From an uncultured Altererythrobacter sp. (GTDB lineage Bacteria; Pseudomonadota; Alphaproteobacteria; Sphingomonadales; Sphingomonadaceae), in the NCBI GenBank assembly GCA_946886565.1, contig CAMPIX010000012.1, forward strand, positions 1 to 64,000: a stretch of 64,000 bases of DNA, given 5' to 3'. The notes beneath the pieces are model-generated. The model was given only the letters and a program-made list of their open reading frames with translations, was not told the origin of the DNA and made no database searches. Positions 26,989-35,913 of the stretch are shown piece by piece. The position numbers and the translations under genes are program-made. How positions within the stretch are numbered: the first letter of the stretch is position 1; each line of letters begins with the position of its first letter.

Positions 26989-27861
26989 ATGGATGAACCG
27001 CGGATCGTCAACGGCCTGTCGGTCGACGTCGAGGACTGGTTCCAGGTCGGCGCGTTCGAGAATGTGATCGACCGCGGCGACTGGGACGGGCTGGCGCTGC
27101 GCGTCGAGAACAATGTACTGCGGATTCTCGACCTGTTCGCGGAGGCCGACGTCAAGGCGACGTTCTTCACGCTCGGCTGGATCGCGCAGCGCAACGGGCC
27201 GCTGATGCGGCGGATCGTCGAGGCCGGGCACGAGCTCGCCAGCCACGGCTACGACCACGCGCGGGTGTTCACCTTCGACCGCAAGGCGTTCGCCGCGGAC
27301 ATCCTGCGCGCGCGCAAGACGATCGAGGATGCGGGCGGGGTGCCGATCACCGGCTATCGCGCGCCGAGCTTCTCGATCGATCAGCGCACGCCGTGGGCTT
27401 ATATGGAGCTGGCCGAACAGGGCTACGCCTATTCGTCCAGCGTCGCGCCGGTTGCGCACGATCATTACGGCTGGCGCAAGGCGCCGCGCTTCGCCTTCCG
27501 CCCGCTTCCGTGGTCGGACCTCGTCGAGATTCCGGTCACCACCGCGATGCTCGGCGGCAGGCGCGTGGCGGCAGGGGGCGGGGGGTTCTTCCGCGTGCTG
27601 CCCTACGGCTTCTCGCGCTGGGCGATCCGGCAGGTGAACCGCCGCGAGGAGCGGCCGGCGGTGTTCTATTTCCACCCGTGGGAGATCGATCCCGGCCAGC
27701 CGCGCGTGGCGCACGCGCCGATCAGGTCGAAGCTGCGGCACTATACCAATCTCGACAGGATGGCGCCCAAGCTGCGCGAACTGGTGCACGAATTCGCATG
27801 GAGCCGGATGGATCTTGTCGCCTGGCGCGAGGCGGCGCGCGCGGTGCCGCTCGCGGCATGA
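26989..27861 (+). CDS. XrtA-locus polysaccharide deacetylase
   Basis: 290 residues, NodB-type carbohydrate esterase family 4 with the DUF3473-like tail of PEP-CTERM loci (TIGR03006). The catalytic SVDVEDWF block has D13/D16, the metal histidines are H86 and H90 in ASHGYDH, the GYRAPSFSI block follows, and VFYFHPWEIDPGQPR is towards the C-terminus. It probably removes acetyl groups from amino sugars of the exopolysaccharide. No signal peptide was seen, so action on a cytoplasmic or lipid-linked precursor is possible. The stop overlaps the FemAB-like gene (ATGA). Confidence 0.92.
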   Translation: MDEPRIVNGLSVDVEDWFQVGAFENVIDRGDWDGLALRVENNVLRILDLFAEADVKATFFTLGWIAQRNGPLMRRIVEAGHELASHGYDHARVFTFDRKAFAADILRARKTIEDAGGVPITGYRAPSFSIDQRTPWAYMELAEQGYAYSSSVAPVAHDHYGWRKAPRFAFRPLPWSDLVEIPVTTAMLGGRRVAAGGGGFFRVLPYGFSRWAIRQVNRREERPAVFYFHPWEIDPGQPRVAHAPIRSKLRHYTNLDRMAPKLRELVHEFAWSRMDLVAWREAARAVPLAA

Positions 27862-28913
27862 ACGCGCCTTTCGCACCGGCGCTGGCGGTCTCGCTTGCGG
27901 ACTTGCGCGATCCGGGTGAGGCGGCGCGGATCGAGGGCTATGTCGCCGAGCAGGGTGGTTCGCTGTTTCACCGTCCCGCCTGGCTGCGCTCCGTCGAGCA
28001 CGGGACCGGGCAACGCGCGCTTGGCTTGGTCGCGGAGCGGGGCGGCGCGCTGGTCGGCTGGTTGCCGCTGAGCGAAATCCATTCACCGCTGTTCGGGCGC
28101 GCACTCGTTTCGAGCGGCTTCGCGGTGGGCGGGGGCATTCTGGCCGAAGACGATCGCGCCGCCACGGCGCTGGCGCGCGCCGCCGAGGAACTCGCGCAGC
28201 GGCGCAATTGCCCCGCGGTCGAGTTGCGCGGCGGCTCACTGCCCGAGGGCTGGGAGGTGCGCGACGATGCCCACCTCGGTTTCATCGGCAACCTTGCCGA
28301 CGACGACGAGGCGCAGCTTCTCGCCGCGCCGCGCAAGCAGCGCGCCGAAGTGCGCAAGAGCCTGGCTGGCGAACTCGAGGTGCGCATCGGCCGCGACGAG
28401 ACCGACCGTGCGGCGCACTACGCGGTCTATGGCGAGAGCGTGCGCAATCTCGGCACTCCGGTATTCCCGCGCGCGCTGTTCGACGCCACGCTCGACACGC
28501 TCGACGCCGATATCCTGACGGTGACGCATCGCGGCGATCCGGTCGCGAGCGTGCTCTCGTTCTATCACGGCGGCGCGGTGCTGCCCTACTGGGGTGGCGG
28601 TACGTTCGCCGCGCGGGCCTTGCGCGCCAACGAGCGGATGTATTTCGAGCTGATGCTCCACGCGCGGCGGCGCGGGTGCGCGCGGTTCGATTTCGGGCGC
28701 TCGAAAGCGGGGAGCGGCCCGGCTGCCTACAAGAAGAACTGGGGCTTCGAGCCGCAACCGCTTGCCTATGCGAGCTGGACCGCGCCGGGCGCCGCGAAGC
28801 GCGACGTCGATCCGACGAGCGCCGCCTATGCGGCGAAGATCGTGCTGTGGAAGCGCCTGCCGCTCGGCCTCGCCAACCGGATCGGCCCAGCGATCGCGCG
28901 CGGGCTCGGCTGA
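27858..28913 (+). CDS. FemAB-like protein of the XrtA locus
   Basis: 351 residues with a GNAT-related FemAB/BioF2 fold, in the position of TIGR03019. Seen are FHRPAWLRSVEHGTG, LVGWLPLSEIHSPLFGRALVSSGF, APRKQRAEVRKSLAG, then PYWGGGTFAARALRANERMYFELM and FDFGRSKAGSGPAAYKKNWGFEPQ. FemAB relatives attach aminoacyl groups from tRNA or acyl donors; the acceptor here is unknown. Coupled upstream by ATGA and downstream by TGATG. It differs in sequence from the leftward-arm acetyltransferase. Confidence 0.88.
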   Translation: MNAPFAPALAVSLADLRDPGEAARIEGYVAEQGGSLFHRPAWLRSVEHGTGQRALGLVAERGGALVGWLPLSEIHSPLFGRALVSSGFAVGGGILAEDDRAATALARAAEELAQRRNCPAVELRGGSLPEGWEVRDDAHLGFIGNLADDDEAQLLAAPRKQRAEVRKSLAGELEVRIGRDETDRAAHYAVYGESVRNLGTPVFPRALFDATLDTLDADILTVTHRGDPVASVLSFYHGGAVLPYWGGGTFAARALRANERMYFELMLHARRRGCARFDFGRSKAGSGPAAYKKNWGFEPQPLAYASWTAPGAAKRDVDPTSAAYAAKIVLWKRLPLGLANRIGPAIARGLG

Positions 28914-30148
28914 TGGCCGGCGAGATACTCTTCCTTGCGCACCGCGTGCCGTTCCCGCCCGACCGCGGCGACAAGATTCGCTCGCACCATCTGCTCAAGG
29001 CGCTGGCGAAGATCGCGCCGGTCCATGCCGGCTGCCTCGCAGAGAGCGACGGCGATCTGGCGCAGGAAACCGAACTGGGGGCGCTGACGGCGAGTCATTT
29101 CCTCGTCCGCCGCGACAAGAACCTTGTCCTCGCGGGGCTCCAGGCACTGGCGAAAGGCCTGCCGGTCAGTCTGACCGCCTTCGATCATCCCGGCTTGCGC
29201 CGCTGGGTCGCGGCGACGCTGGCCGAGCGGCCGATCGGGACGGTGTTCGTCTTCTCCGGGCAGATGGGGCAGTACGTCCCCGCCGACTTCGCCGGACGCG
29301 TGGTGATCGACCTGTGCGACGTCGATTCGGCGAAGTTCGAGGCATACGGCGCTGGACGTTCGGGGCCGCGCGCATGGATCGACCGGCGCGAGGCGCGCCG
29401 GCTCGCCGCCGAGGAAGAGCGACTGGCGCATCGGGCGAACTCGACGTTGCTCGTGAGCGAGGCCGAGGCGGCGCTGTTTCGCTCGCGGTTGCGCGATGCG
29501 CAGGGGCTCGATGTTCGCGCGCTGTGCAACGGAATCGACACGGCCACTTTCGATCCGCAGGCTATCGCCCCCCAACAGGCGCTTGCCGTCGAGCCGGGGC
29601 CGCATATCGTATTCACCGGACAAATGGACTACGCCCCCAACGTCGCCGCGGTGGTGCGGGTGGCCGAGCGGCTCCTGCCGGCAATCCGGCAATATCATCC
29701 CCGCGCGACCTTCCATGTGGTCGGCCGCGCGCCTACCGCGCAGCTTCACAAGCTCGACGGGCAGGGCGGGGTGCGCGTGTGGGGCGAGGTGCCCGATGTG
29801 CGCCCGTTCCTCGCCGCAGCCGACCTCGTGCTCGCGCCGCTCGCAATCGCGCGCGGGATCCAGAACAAGGTGCTCGAGGCGATGGCGATGGCGCGGCCGG
29901 TAGTGCTTTCGCCCGAAGCCGCGACCGGGATCGACGCGCGCGACGGCGAGCATTTCGCGATCGGCGCGGACGACGGGGCGCTGATCGAGCGCTCGCTGGC
30001 GCTGCTCGACGGCGGCCCCGCGGCGCTGGCGATGGGCGCGGCCGCGCGGCGCTATGTCGTCGAGCATCAGGGTTGGGACGCGATGCTTGCGCCGCTGGCG
30101 GCGCTGGTCGGCGGGCAGCCGTTCGGAGACCGGCGCGATGCCGCCTGA
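28913..30148 (+). CDS. XrtA-locus glycosyltransferase (GT4-like, Stp1/TIGR03087 type)
   Basis: 411 residues, GT-B fold. It begins EILFLAHRVPFPPDRGDKIRSHHLLK as in the PEP-CTERM-associated Stp1 family. The C-terminal donor domain has IVFTGQMDYAPNVAAV, VRVWGEVPDVRPFLAAADLVLAPLAIARG and QNKVLEAMAMARPVV with the EX7E-type glutamates. It adds a sugar during repeat-unit assembly at the cytoplasmic face. The start at 28913 overlaps the FemAB stop (TGATG), and the end overlaps xrtA by 11 bases. Confidence 0.9.
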   Translation: MAGEILFLAHRVPFPPDRGDKIRSHHLLKALAKIAPVHAGCLAESDGDLAQETELGALTASHFLVRRDKNLVLAGLQALAKGLPVSLTAFDHPGLRRWVAATLAERPIGTVFVFSGQMGQYVPADFAGRVVIDLCDVDSAKFEAYGAGRSGPRAWIDRREARRLAAEEERLAHRANSTLLVSEAEAALFRSRLRDAQGLDVRALCNGIDTATFDPQAIAPQQALAVEPGPHIVFTGQMDYAPNVAAVVRVAERLLPAIRQYHPRATFHVVGRAPTAQLHKLDGQGGVRVWGEVPDVRPFLAAADLVLAPLAIARGIQNKVLEAMAMARPVVLSPEAATGIDARDGEHFAIGADDGALIERSLALLDGGPAALAMGAAARRYVVEHQGWDAMLAPLAALVGGQPFGDRRDAA

Positions 30149-31697
30149 GGCCGTCTTGCCGCTCGCACGCGAAAACCTGCTCGCGCGTATCCCCGCGATT
30201 TGGCGCGGCCCGCTCGCGCGGCTGGCGCTGGCGTGGCTCGCGCTGCTGTTGCTGACCGCGCGCGACTGGCTGACGATGGCCGACAAGTGGTGGACGATCT
30301 CGACCTACAACCATGTGCTCTTCGTCCCGCCGATTGTCGGCTGGCTGGTGTGGAACCGCCGCCGTGAGCTGGCCGCGCTGACCCCGCGCGCCTGGTGGCC
30401 GGGACTGGTGCTGCTCGCAGGAGCACTGTTCCTGTGGTTGCTCGGCACCCTGGCGAGCTTCAACAGCGCGAGCCAGCTCGGCGCGGTGGTCGCGCTTCAG
30501 GCGGCGGTGCTGACGCTGCTGGGACCGCGCGTTTCCGCGGGGCTGCTGTTCCCGCTCGGCTACATGCTGTTCCTCGTGCCCTTCGGCGACGAGCTGGTGC
30601 CCGCCCTGCAGATGATCACCGCGGACATCGTGATCTGGCTTACCCACGCCAGCGGCATTCCGGCGGTAATCGACGGCGTGTTCATCGACACCCCGGTCGG
30701 CCTGTTCGAGGTCGCCGAGGCGTGCTCGGGCGTGCAGTTCCTCGTCGCGATGCTCGCGCTCGGCGTGCTGATCGCGCAGACCTGCTTCCGCGGCTGGCGG
30801 CGGCGCGCGATATTCCTCGCCTTCGCACTCGCGCTGCCGATCCTCGCCAACGGGGTCCGCGCCTGGGGGACGATCTATATCGCGCAGTTCCAGGGAATCG
30901 AGTTCGCCGAGGGGTTCGATCATATCGTCTACGGCTGGGTGTTCTTCGGGCTGGTGGTCGCGGTGCTGCTCGCCGTGTCGTGGCGCTGGTTCGACCGCGA
31001 TCCGGAGGAATCCTCGGTCGATCCCGAGGCGCTGCGCCGCTCGGCGTTGCTCGGCTACCTGGAGCGGGCTTCGCTGCGCCCGAACATGGCGCTTGCGGGC
31101 GTGCTCGCCATCGCGGTCGCATTCGGTCTCTGGGCAGGTTTCGCAGCACGCGCCGAGGCCCGGTTGCCCGCGCAGATCGTACTGCCCGAGGTGTCCGGCT
31201 GGCAGCAGGTGCCCTACGAGCCTGCGGTGGGCTGGATGCCGCGCGCGACCGGCGCGGCCCATCGTGCGATCGCCCGATATCGCAACGCGGCGGGCGACAA
31301 GGTCGACGTGTTCTACGCGCTCTACCCGGCGCAGGACGATACGCGCGATGCCTCGGCATACGGCGAAGGCGCGCTGGTGCCCGGCACGCCGTGGCGCTGG
31401 GTCGAGCCCGGACCCGGCTCCGAACAGGCGAGCGGTGACGTCCTGCTCGCGCATGGCCAACTCGTCCGCGTGACCGAGACGAGCTGGCGCACAGGCGACC
31501 TCACCACCGGCAGCGCCGCGCGGCTCAAGCTCGCGACGATGCGCGAACGGCTGCTGCTGCGCCGCCGCCCCACGGCAACGCTGATCCTCTCCGTCGAGGG
31601 GCGTCCGGCAGCCGAGGGAGCGCGAGTGATCGGCCAATTCTCCGCCGCGATGGGCGACCGCGGCGCGTGGATGGACCGCGTGGCAGGGCTGCGATAA
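30138..31697 (+). CDS. xrtA: Exosortase A (XrtA) with C-terminal EpsI domain
   Basis: 519 residues. Residues 1-300 are a polytopic exosortase with about eight spans and the catalytic set C196 (AEACSGVQF), R241 (NGVRAW) and H262 (FDHIVYGW), which would cleave and sort PEP-CTERM proteins at the inner membrane. After a further span (about 325-345) comes an EpsI-type periplasmic domain (LPEVSGWQQVPYEPAVGWMPR). The start ATG 30138 (MPPEAVLPLA) lies in the tail of the glycosyltransferase. No protein with a PEP-CTERM sorting signal was found in this window. Confidence 0.95.
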   Translation: MPPEAVLPLARENLLARIPAIWRGPLARLALAWLALLLLTARDWLTMADKWWTISTYNHVLFVPPIVGWLVWNRRRELAALTPRAWWPGLVLLAGALFLWLLGTLASFNSASQLGAVVALQAAVLTLLGPRVSAGLLFPLGYMLFLVPFGDELVPALQMITADIVIWLTHASGIPAVIDGVFIDTPVGLFEVAEACSGVQFLVAMLALGVLIAQTCFRGWRRRAIFLAFALALPILANGVRAWGTIYIAQFQGIEFAEGFDHIVYGWVFFGLVVAVLLAVSWRWFDRDPEESSVDPEALRRSALLGYLERASLRPNMALAGVLAIAVAFGLWAGFAARAEARLPAQIVLPEVSGWQQVPYEPAVGWMPRATGAAHRAIARYRNAAGDKVDVFYALYPAQDDTRDASAYGEGALVPGTPWRWVEPGPGSEQASGDVLLAHGQLVRVTETSWRTGDLTTGSAARLKLATMRERLLLRRRPTATLILSVEGRPAAEGARVIGQFSAAMGDRGAWMDRVAGLR

Positions 31698-31707
31698 GGC
31701 GAAGCCT

Positions 31708-33606
31708 ATGTGCGGCATCGCCGGGATCTTCCATTGCGGCACCCCCAAGCCGGTCGATCCCGAGCGCGTCGCGCGCATGGCCGACGCGCTCGCGCATCGC
31801 GGGCCCGACGGATCGGGCGTGTGGACGGGCCCCGGGATCGGTCTCGGCCATCGCCGCCTCTCGATCATCGACATCGCCGGATCGCCGCAGCCTATGCATT
31901 CGGCCGACCGGCGCGCGACGATCGTGTTCAACGGCGAGATCTACAACTACCGCGAGCTCCGCCGCGAGCTCGAGGGCGAGGGCGCGCAATTTCGTACCAA
32001 TGGCGATACCGAGGTGATCCTCGCCGCCTGGCAGCGCTGGGGGGTCGAGTGCCTGCCGCGTCTCCACGGCATGTTCGCCTTCGCGCTCTACGACGCACGC
32101 CGGCGCGAACTGGTGCTGGTGCGCGACCGGCTCGGTGTGAAACCGCTGTTCACCGCTCACCTGAGCGACGGGAGCGTGGCGTTCGCTTCCGAGCTGAAGG
32201 GCCTGCTCGCGCACCCGCTGCTCCGGCGCGAGGCCGATCCGCTGGCGGTCGAGGACTATCTCGCATGGGGCTACGTGCCCGATCACCGCTCGATCCTGAA
32301 AGGCGTGGGGAAGCTGCCCGCGGGCCACTATCAGGTTCTGCGGCACGAAGCGTCGCCGCCGCAGCCGGTCGGATGGTGGGACATCGACTTCAGCCGCCGC
32401 CACACCGGCTCGACCGCCGATCTTTCCGCCGAGCTGCTCCATCATATGCGCGAGGCGGTGAGCTCGCGCATGGTGGCCGACGTTCCGCTCGGCGCGTTTC
32501 TGTCGGGCGGGGTCGATTCCTCCTCGGTCGTCGCGCTGATGGCCGAGACGAGCCGCGATCCGGTCAAAACCTGTTCGATCGGGTTCGACGTCGCCGAGCT
32601 CGACGAGACGGGTTACGCGGAAAGGGTCGCGCGGCTTTTCGCCACCGATCACCACGGCCGCACGGTCGACGCAGGCGATTTCGCCGCCGCCGATCACCTT
32701 GCGGCGATGTTCGACGAGCCCTTCGCCGACGCATCCGCCTTGCCCACATGGCGCGTGTGCCAGCTCGCGCGCGAACACGTCACCGTCGCGCTCTCGGGCG
32801 ACGGGGCGGACGAGGCGTTCGCCGGATACCGCCGCCAGGTGTTCCACGCGCGCGAAGAGCAGGCGCGCGCCATTGTGCCGGCTGCACTGCGCGGGCCGGT
32901 GTTCGGCGCGCTCGGCAGGGCCTGGCCCAAGGCCGACTGGGCGCCCCAGCCGCTGCGTGCCAAGGCGACCTTCCTCTCGCTCGCCGAGGACGGGGCCGAG
33001 GGTTACGCGCGTGCAATTGGCGTGGTGGCACCCGAAGTGCGCGCGACGCTCTACACCGACCGCTTCCGGCGCGAGATCGACGGCTATCGCGCCGAGGACG
33101 CTTTCGTAAAAGTCATGCGCGCGGCGCCTGCGCGCAGCGGGCTCGACCGCGCGCAATACGCCGATCTCAAGTTCTGGCTGCCGGGCGACATCCTGACCAA
33201 GGTCGACCGTACGAGCATGAATGTGGGGCTCGAGGCGCGCGAGCCGCTGCTCGACCACCGGCTGATCGAGTTCGCCGCGCAGCTCCCGCACCGCGAGCGG
33301 ATCAGGGGGCGGCAGGGCAAGTGGCTGCTCAAGCACACCATGCGCCGGTATCTACCGGAAGACGTGCTGTTTCGCCCCAAGCAGGGCTTCGTCACCCCGA
33401 TCGCGCAATGGCTGCGCGGCCCGCTGGCGGCGGAGGCGCGCGCGATTGCGGGCGGCGCGCGGCTCGCACGCACCGGGTGGTTCGACGAGGCCCGGCTCGC
33501 ACGCATGACCGAAGCGCATATCGCCGGCCGCTCGGACAACTCGCGGCTGCTGTGGCAGTTGCTGATGCTCGACAGGTCGTTGGAAAGACTCGGCGTTTCG
33601 GGCTGA
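31708..33606 (+). CDS. XrtA-system asparagine-synthase-like amidotransferase
   Basis: 632 residues. The N-terminal class II glutamine amidotransferase domain has the nucleophile C2 (MCGIAGIF) and NGEIYNYRELR. The C-terminal AsnB-like ATP pyrophosphatase domain has FLSGGVDSSSV (266-272 region) and LSGDGADEAFAGYRR. It follows the TIGR03108 layout. It likely amidates a carboxyl group on the exopolysaccharide or a precursor. Ten bases follow the xrtA stop. Last gene of the rightward arm. Confidence 0.93.
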   Translation: MCGIAGIFHCGTPKPVDPERVARMADALAHRGPDGSGVWTGPGIGLGHRRLSIIDIAGSPQPMHSADRRATIVFNGEIYNYRELRRELEGEGAQFRTNGDTEVILAAWQRWGVECLPRLHGMFAFALYDARRRELVLVRDRLGVKPLFTAHLSDGSVAFASELKGLLAHPLLRREADPLAVEDYLAWGYVPDHRSILKGVGKLPAGHYQVLRHEASPPQPVGWWDIDFSRRHTGSTADLSAELLHHMREAVSSRMVADVPLGAFLSGGVDSSSVVALMAETSRDPVKTCSIGFDVAELDETGYAERVARLFATDHHGRTVDAGDFAAADHLAAMFDEPFADASALPTWRVCQLAREHVTVALSGDGADEAFAGYRRQVFHAREEQARAIVPAALRGPVFGALGRAWPKADWAPQPLRAKATFLSLAEDGAEGYARAIGVVAPEVRATLYTDRFRREIDGYRAEDAFVKVMRAAPARSGLDRAQYADLKFWLPGDILTKVDRTSMNVGLEAREPLLDHRLIEFAAQLPHRERIRGRQGKWLLKHTMRRYLPEDVLFRPKQGFVTPIAQWLRGPLAAEARAIAGGARLARTGWFDEARLARMTEAHIAGRSDNSRLLWQLLMLDRSLERLGVSG

Positions 33607-33742
33607 ACGCCGGATTCGGGTGGCCCGTATCGGGACTCGGCCCGCCGCAACGATTTATTAATTATTTGCCAAAGGAGTCCCTGCTCGACTACGATTCGTC
33701 CAATTGGGGGAGTGATGCCGCAGAATAAGCGGGGGGATCCTT

Positions 33743-34699
33743 ATGGATCGGATAAGTTCGGAACTCGGGCGAAACGATACGGAAGACGGTACGGACACAC
33801 CGGCCATTCCGCTGGTCGATGGGGATGAGGCGCTGATCGCCGAAAGCGCGCGGCATGCGGCGATTCCGCAGCGGCTGTTTCAGCTCCACGAGCTCGACGT
33901 CTTCTACGAGGACGATACGCAGACGCTGTGGACCTACATGAACCCGCAGGGCCGGCCGAGCTTCACCCCGCGAATGCTCAGCGATTTCGAGAACTGGCAG
34001 GTGCTGATCGAGCAGGGGTTCGGACCGGAGAAGGTGCCGCTGCGCTTCCTCGTGCTCGGCAGCCGCGCGCCGGGCGTGTTCTGCTTCGGCGGCGACCTCG
34101 ACCTGTTTCAGCGCCTGATCCGCGACCGCGACCGCGACGGGCTGGTGCGCTACGGCCATCGCTGCTGCAAGATCCTCCACCGCAACATCGCCGCGCTCGA
34201 TATCCCGATGTTGACCGTCGGGCTGGTCGAGGGCGCGGCGCTCGGCGGCGGGTTCGAGGCGCTGCTGTCGTTCGACTACATCGTCGCCGAGCGGGACGCG
34301 ACCTTCGGCCTGCCCGAGATCATGTTCGGGCTGTTCCCTGGTATGGGCGCGCACGCGCTGCTCAGCCGCAAGGTCGGCAGTGCGATGGCCGACCGGCTTA
34401 TCGTCTCGAACGAGACCTACACCGCGCAGCAGATGTACGAGCTGGGCCTCGTACACCACCTCGCCGAGAACGGGCAGGGGCTCGCCGCCTGTCGCGACTT
34501 CATCAAGAAGTCCGAACGGCGCCACACGGGCCTGGTCAACTCGCGGCGCGCGATGAAGGTTTCTTGGAATCTCGAGCTGGCCGAGCTCAACCGCATCACC
34601 GAACTGTGGGCCGATTCGGCGCTCCAGCTGCGCGAGCAAGACCTCAAGGTCATGGGCCGCCTCGTGGCCGCGCAAGCGAGACTCGCCCGCGCGGCCTGA
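33743..34699 (+). CDS. Crotonase-fold DSF-type signal synthase (RpfF-like)
   Basis: 318 residues. The core VEGAALGGGFEALLSFDYIVAERDA... then GLPEIMFGLFPGMGA is the RpfF pattern. The two glutamates E172 (GGFE) and E192 (LPE) are exactly 20 residues apart, as in the catalytic pair of RpfF. The C-terminal YTAQQMYELGLVHHLAENGQG and KKSERRHTGL blocks also fit. RpfF makes cis-2-unsaturated fatty-acid signals from acyl-ACP. The protein has about 30 extra N-terminal residues. A GGGGGGAT ribosome site precedes ATG 33743. No recognisable signal receptor gene lies in the window. A generic enoyl-CoA hydratase is the alternative. Confidence 0.82.
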   Translation: MDRISSELGRNDTEDGTDTPAIPLVDGDEALIAESARHAAIPQRLFQLHELDVFYEDDTQTLWTYMNPQGRPSFTPRMLSDFENWQVLIEQGFGPEKVPLRFLVLGSRAPGVFCFGGDLDLFQRLIRDRDRDGLVRYGHRCCKILHRNIAALDIPMLTVGLVEGAALGGGFEALLSFDYIVAERDATFGLPEIMFGLFPGMGAHALLSRKVGSAMADRLIVSNETYTAQQMYELGLVHHLAENGQGLAACRDFIKKSERRHTGLVNSRRAMKVSWNLELAELNRITELWADSALQLREQDLKVMGRLVAAQARLARAA

Positions 34700-34708
34700 A
34701 ACCGATGG

Positions 34709-34732
34709 CCCTCTCTCCTGCAGTGGAGAGGG
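34709..34732 (+). terminator. Hairpin after the RpfF-like gene
   Basis: Arms ccctctc and gagaggg with a ten-base loop, nine bases after the stop codon. It resembles a factor-independent terminator without a clear T tract. It is also the edge of a dispersed repeat, so either role is possible. Confidence 0.4.
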
Positions 34733-34794
34733 TTGGGAGAGGGGGAACGTGACGGCTGGTTTGCCTGGGTTGTGACTTCGCCGCGATCGGGTTC

Positions 34795-34976
34795 GGTTCA
34801 CGCAGAGCCCGCAGGGGAGAAGTGCGCAGAGGCCGCCGAGGTTTTGCGCCTCGTTCGGCCGTCCTTCTTCTTCCGCGAAGCGGGCTCCAACATCGACGGT
34901 CGAAGCCGAAGCCCGCATTCGCGGGGAAGAAAACCGACTGTCTCGGCGCCATCTCTCCGCGGGCTCTGCGCGAACC
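34795..34976. repeat. Palindromic repeat, family C (copy 1)
   Basis: Begins ggttcacgcagagcccgc and ends with its inverted form gcgggctctgcgcgaacc. The inner part contains cttcttcttccgcgaagcgggctcc. The same bracketing sequence occurs at 54959-55209. Confidence 0.7.
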
Positions 34977-35069
34977 CAAGTTGGGGAACGGCCGCGCTCC
35001 CCTCTAACCTCCGGCTAGCTCGCTGCGCTCGCAAGCCTGCGTATCTCTTCCCTGAAGGGGAGAGCGGAG

Positions 35070-35765
35070 TCAGCGCGCGTCGACCAGCACCACCGGCGTG
35101 TCGTCGATCGCCTCGACCACGACCTCGTCTTCGCCGGCGATCGCGACGCCATCACGCGGGGCGGCTTCGACGCCGTTCACCCGGATGCGGCCATCGGGGG
35201 CGACGAGATAGACGTGCCGTGCACCCGAAGTGCGCCAGATGGCCGACTGGCCTGCCGGGAGCGTCGCGGCCGCAACCTTCGCGTCGGTGCGGATCGAGAG
35301 TGCCTCGTCGTCGGGGGTGCCGCTGGCGACCACCTCGAACCGGCCCTCGCGCCCGGCCTGCGGGAATTCGCGCTGGCCCCACGAGGGCTGCTCGCCACGC
35401 CGGTCGGGGACGATCCAGATCTGGAACAGCGTGGTCGCCTCGTCCTCGAGGTTGTATTCGGCATGGGTGATGCCGGTCCCCGCGCTCATCACCTGCACGT
35501 CGCCCGCGGCGGTGCGGCCCTGATTGCCGAGGCTGTCCTTGTGGGTGATTGCGCCTTGCCGAACGAAGGTCACGATTTCCATGTCGCTGTGCGGGTGGGG
35601 CGGGAAGCCGCTCTTCGCAGCGATGGTGTCGTCGTTCCACACGCGGATCGCGCCCCAGCCCATGCGGTCGGGATCGTGGTAGTTCGCGAAGCTGAAGTGG
35701 TGGTGCGCGTTCAGCCAGCCGTGGTCGGCCGCGCCGAGCGTGGCAAAAGGTCTAACGTCGATCAT
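35070..35765 (-). CDS. Pirin family protein (YhhW-like bicupin)
   Basis: 231 residues, matching bacterial pirins that often act as quercetin 2,3-dioxygenases. The metal site FPPHPHSDMEIVTFV, then GDVQVMSAGTGITHAEYN, FQIWIVPD and a smaller second cupin towards the C-terminus are visible. The start ATG 35765 (MIDVRPFATLGAADHGWL) is the usual family beginning. Its physiological substrate is unknown. It converges with the rpfF-like gene across the repeat region. Confidence 0.9.
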   Translation of the reverse strand: MIDVRPFATLGAADHGWLNAHHHFSFANYHDPDRMGWGAIRVWNDDTIAAKSGFPPHPHSDMEIVTFVRQGAITHKDSLGNQGRTAAGDVQVMSAGTGITHAEYNLEDEATTLFQIWIVPDRRGEQPSWGQREFPQAGREGRFEVVASGTPDDEALSIRTDAKVAAATLPAGQSAIWRTSGARHVYLVAPDGRIRVNGVEAAPRDGVAIAGEDEVVVEAIDDTPVVLVDAR

Positions 35766-35840
35766 GGGTAGTCTCGCCTCGGCGGGGTGTTGCCGCCGGA
35801 ATGAGAGGGAGTTGGGAACGCTTCCGCAACTTTACAACAT

Positions 35841-35905
35841 CCGTTCGCCTCGAGTGAAGTCGAGAGGCGCTGGCAGTGTGTCTCGACTTCGCTCGATACG
35901 AACGG
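35841..35905. repeat. Palindromic repeat, family B (copy 2, short)
   Basis: Bounded by ccgttcgcct and cgaacgg; arms cgagtgaagtcgaga / tctcgacttcgctcg. It is a shorter version of the copy at 9396-9507. It lies between the pirin start and the zapE end. Confidence 0.8.
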
Positions 35906-35913
35906 AGACCGGA

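Larger units (their letters stand above)
34700..35069. repeat. Gene-free region with nested repeats
   Basis: 370 bases between convergent genes. It contains a ccctctc/gagaggg hairpin at 34709-34732 that can end the rpfF-like transcript, a family C palindrome at 34795-34976, and another small hairpin (cttcccctctaa, then ttccctgaaggggagag) near 35003-35062. The outer hairpin pieces look like the two halves of one repeat opened by the inner palindrome. No coding frame is convincing. Confidence 0.5.
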
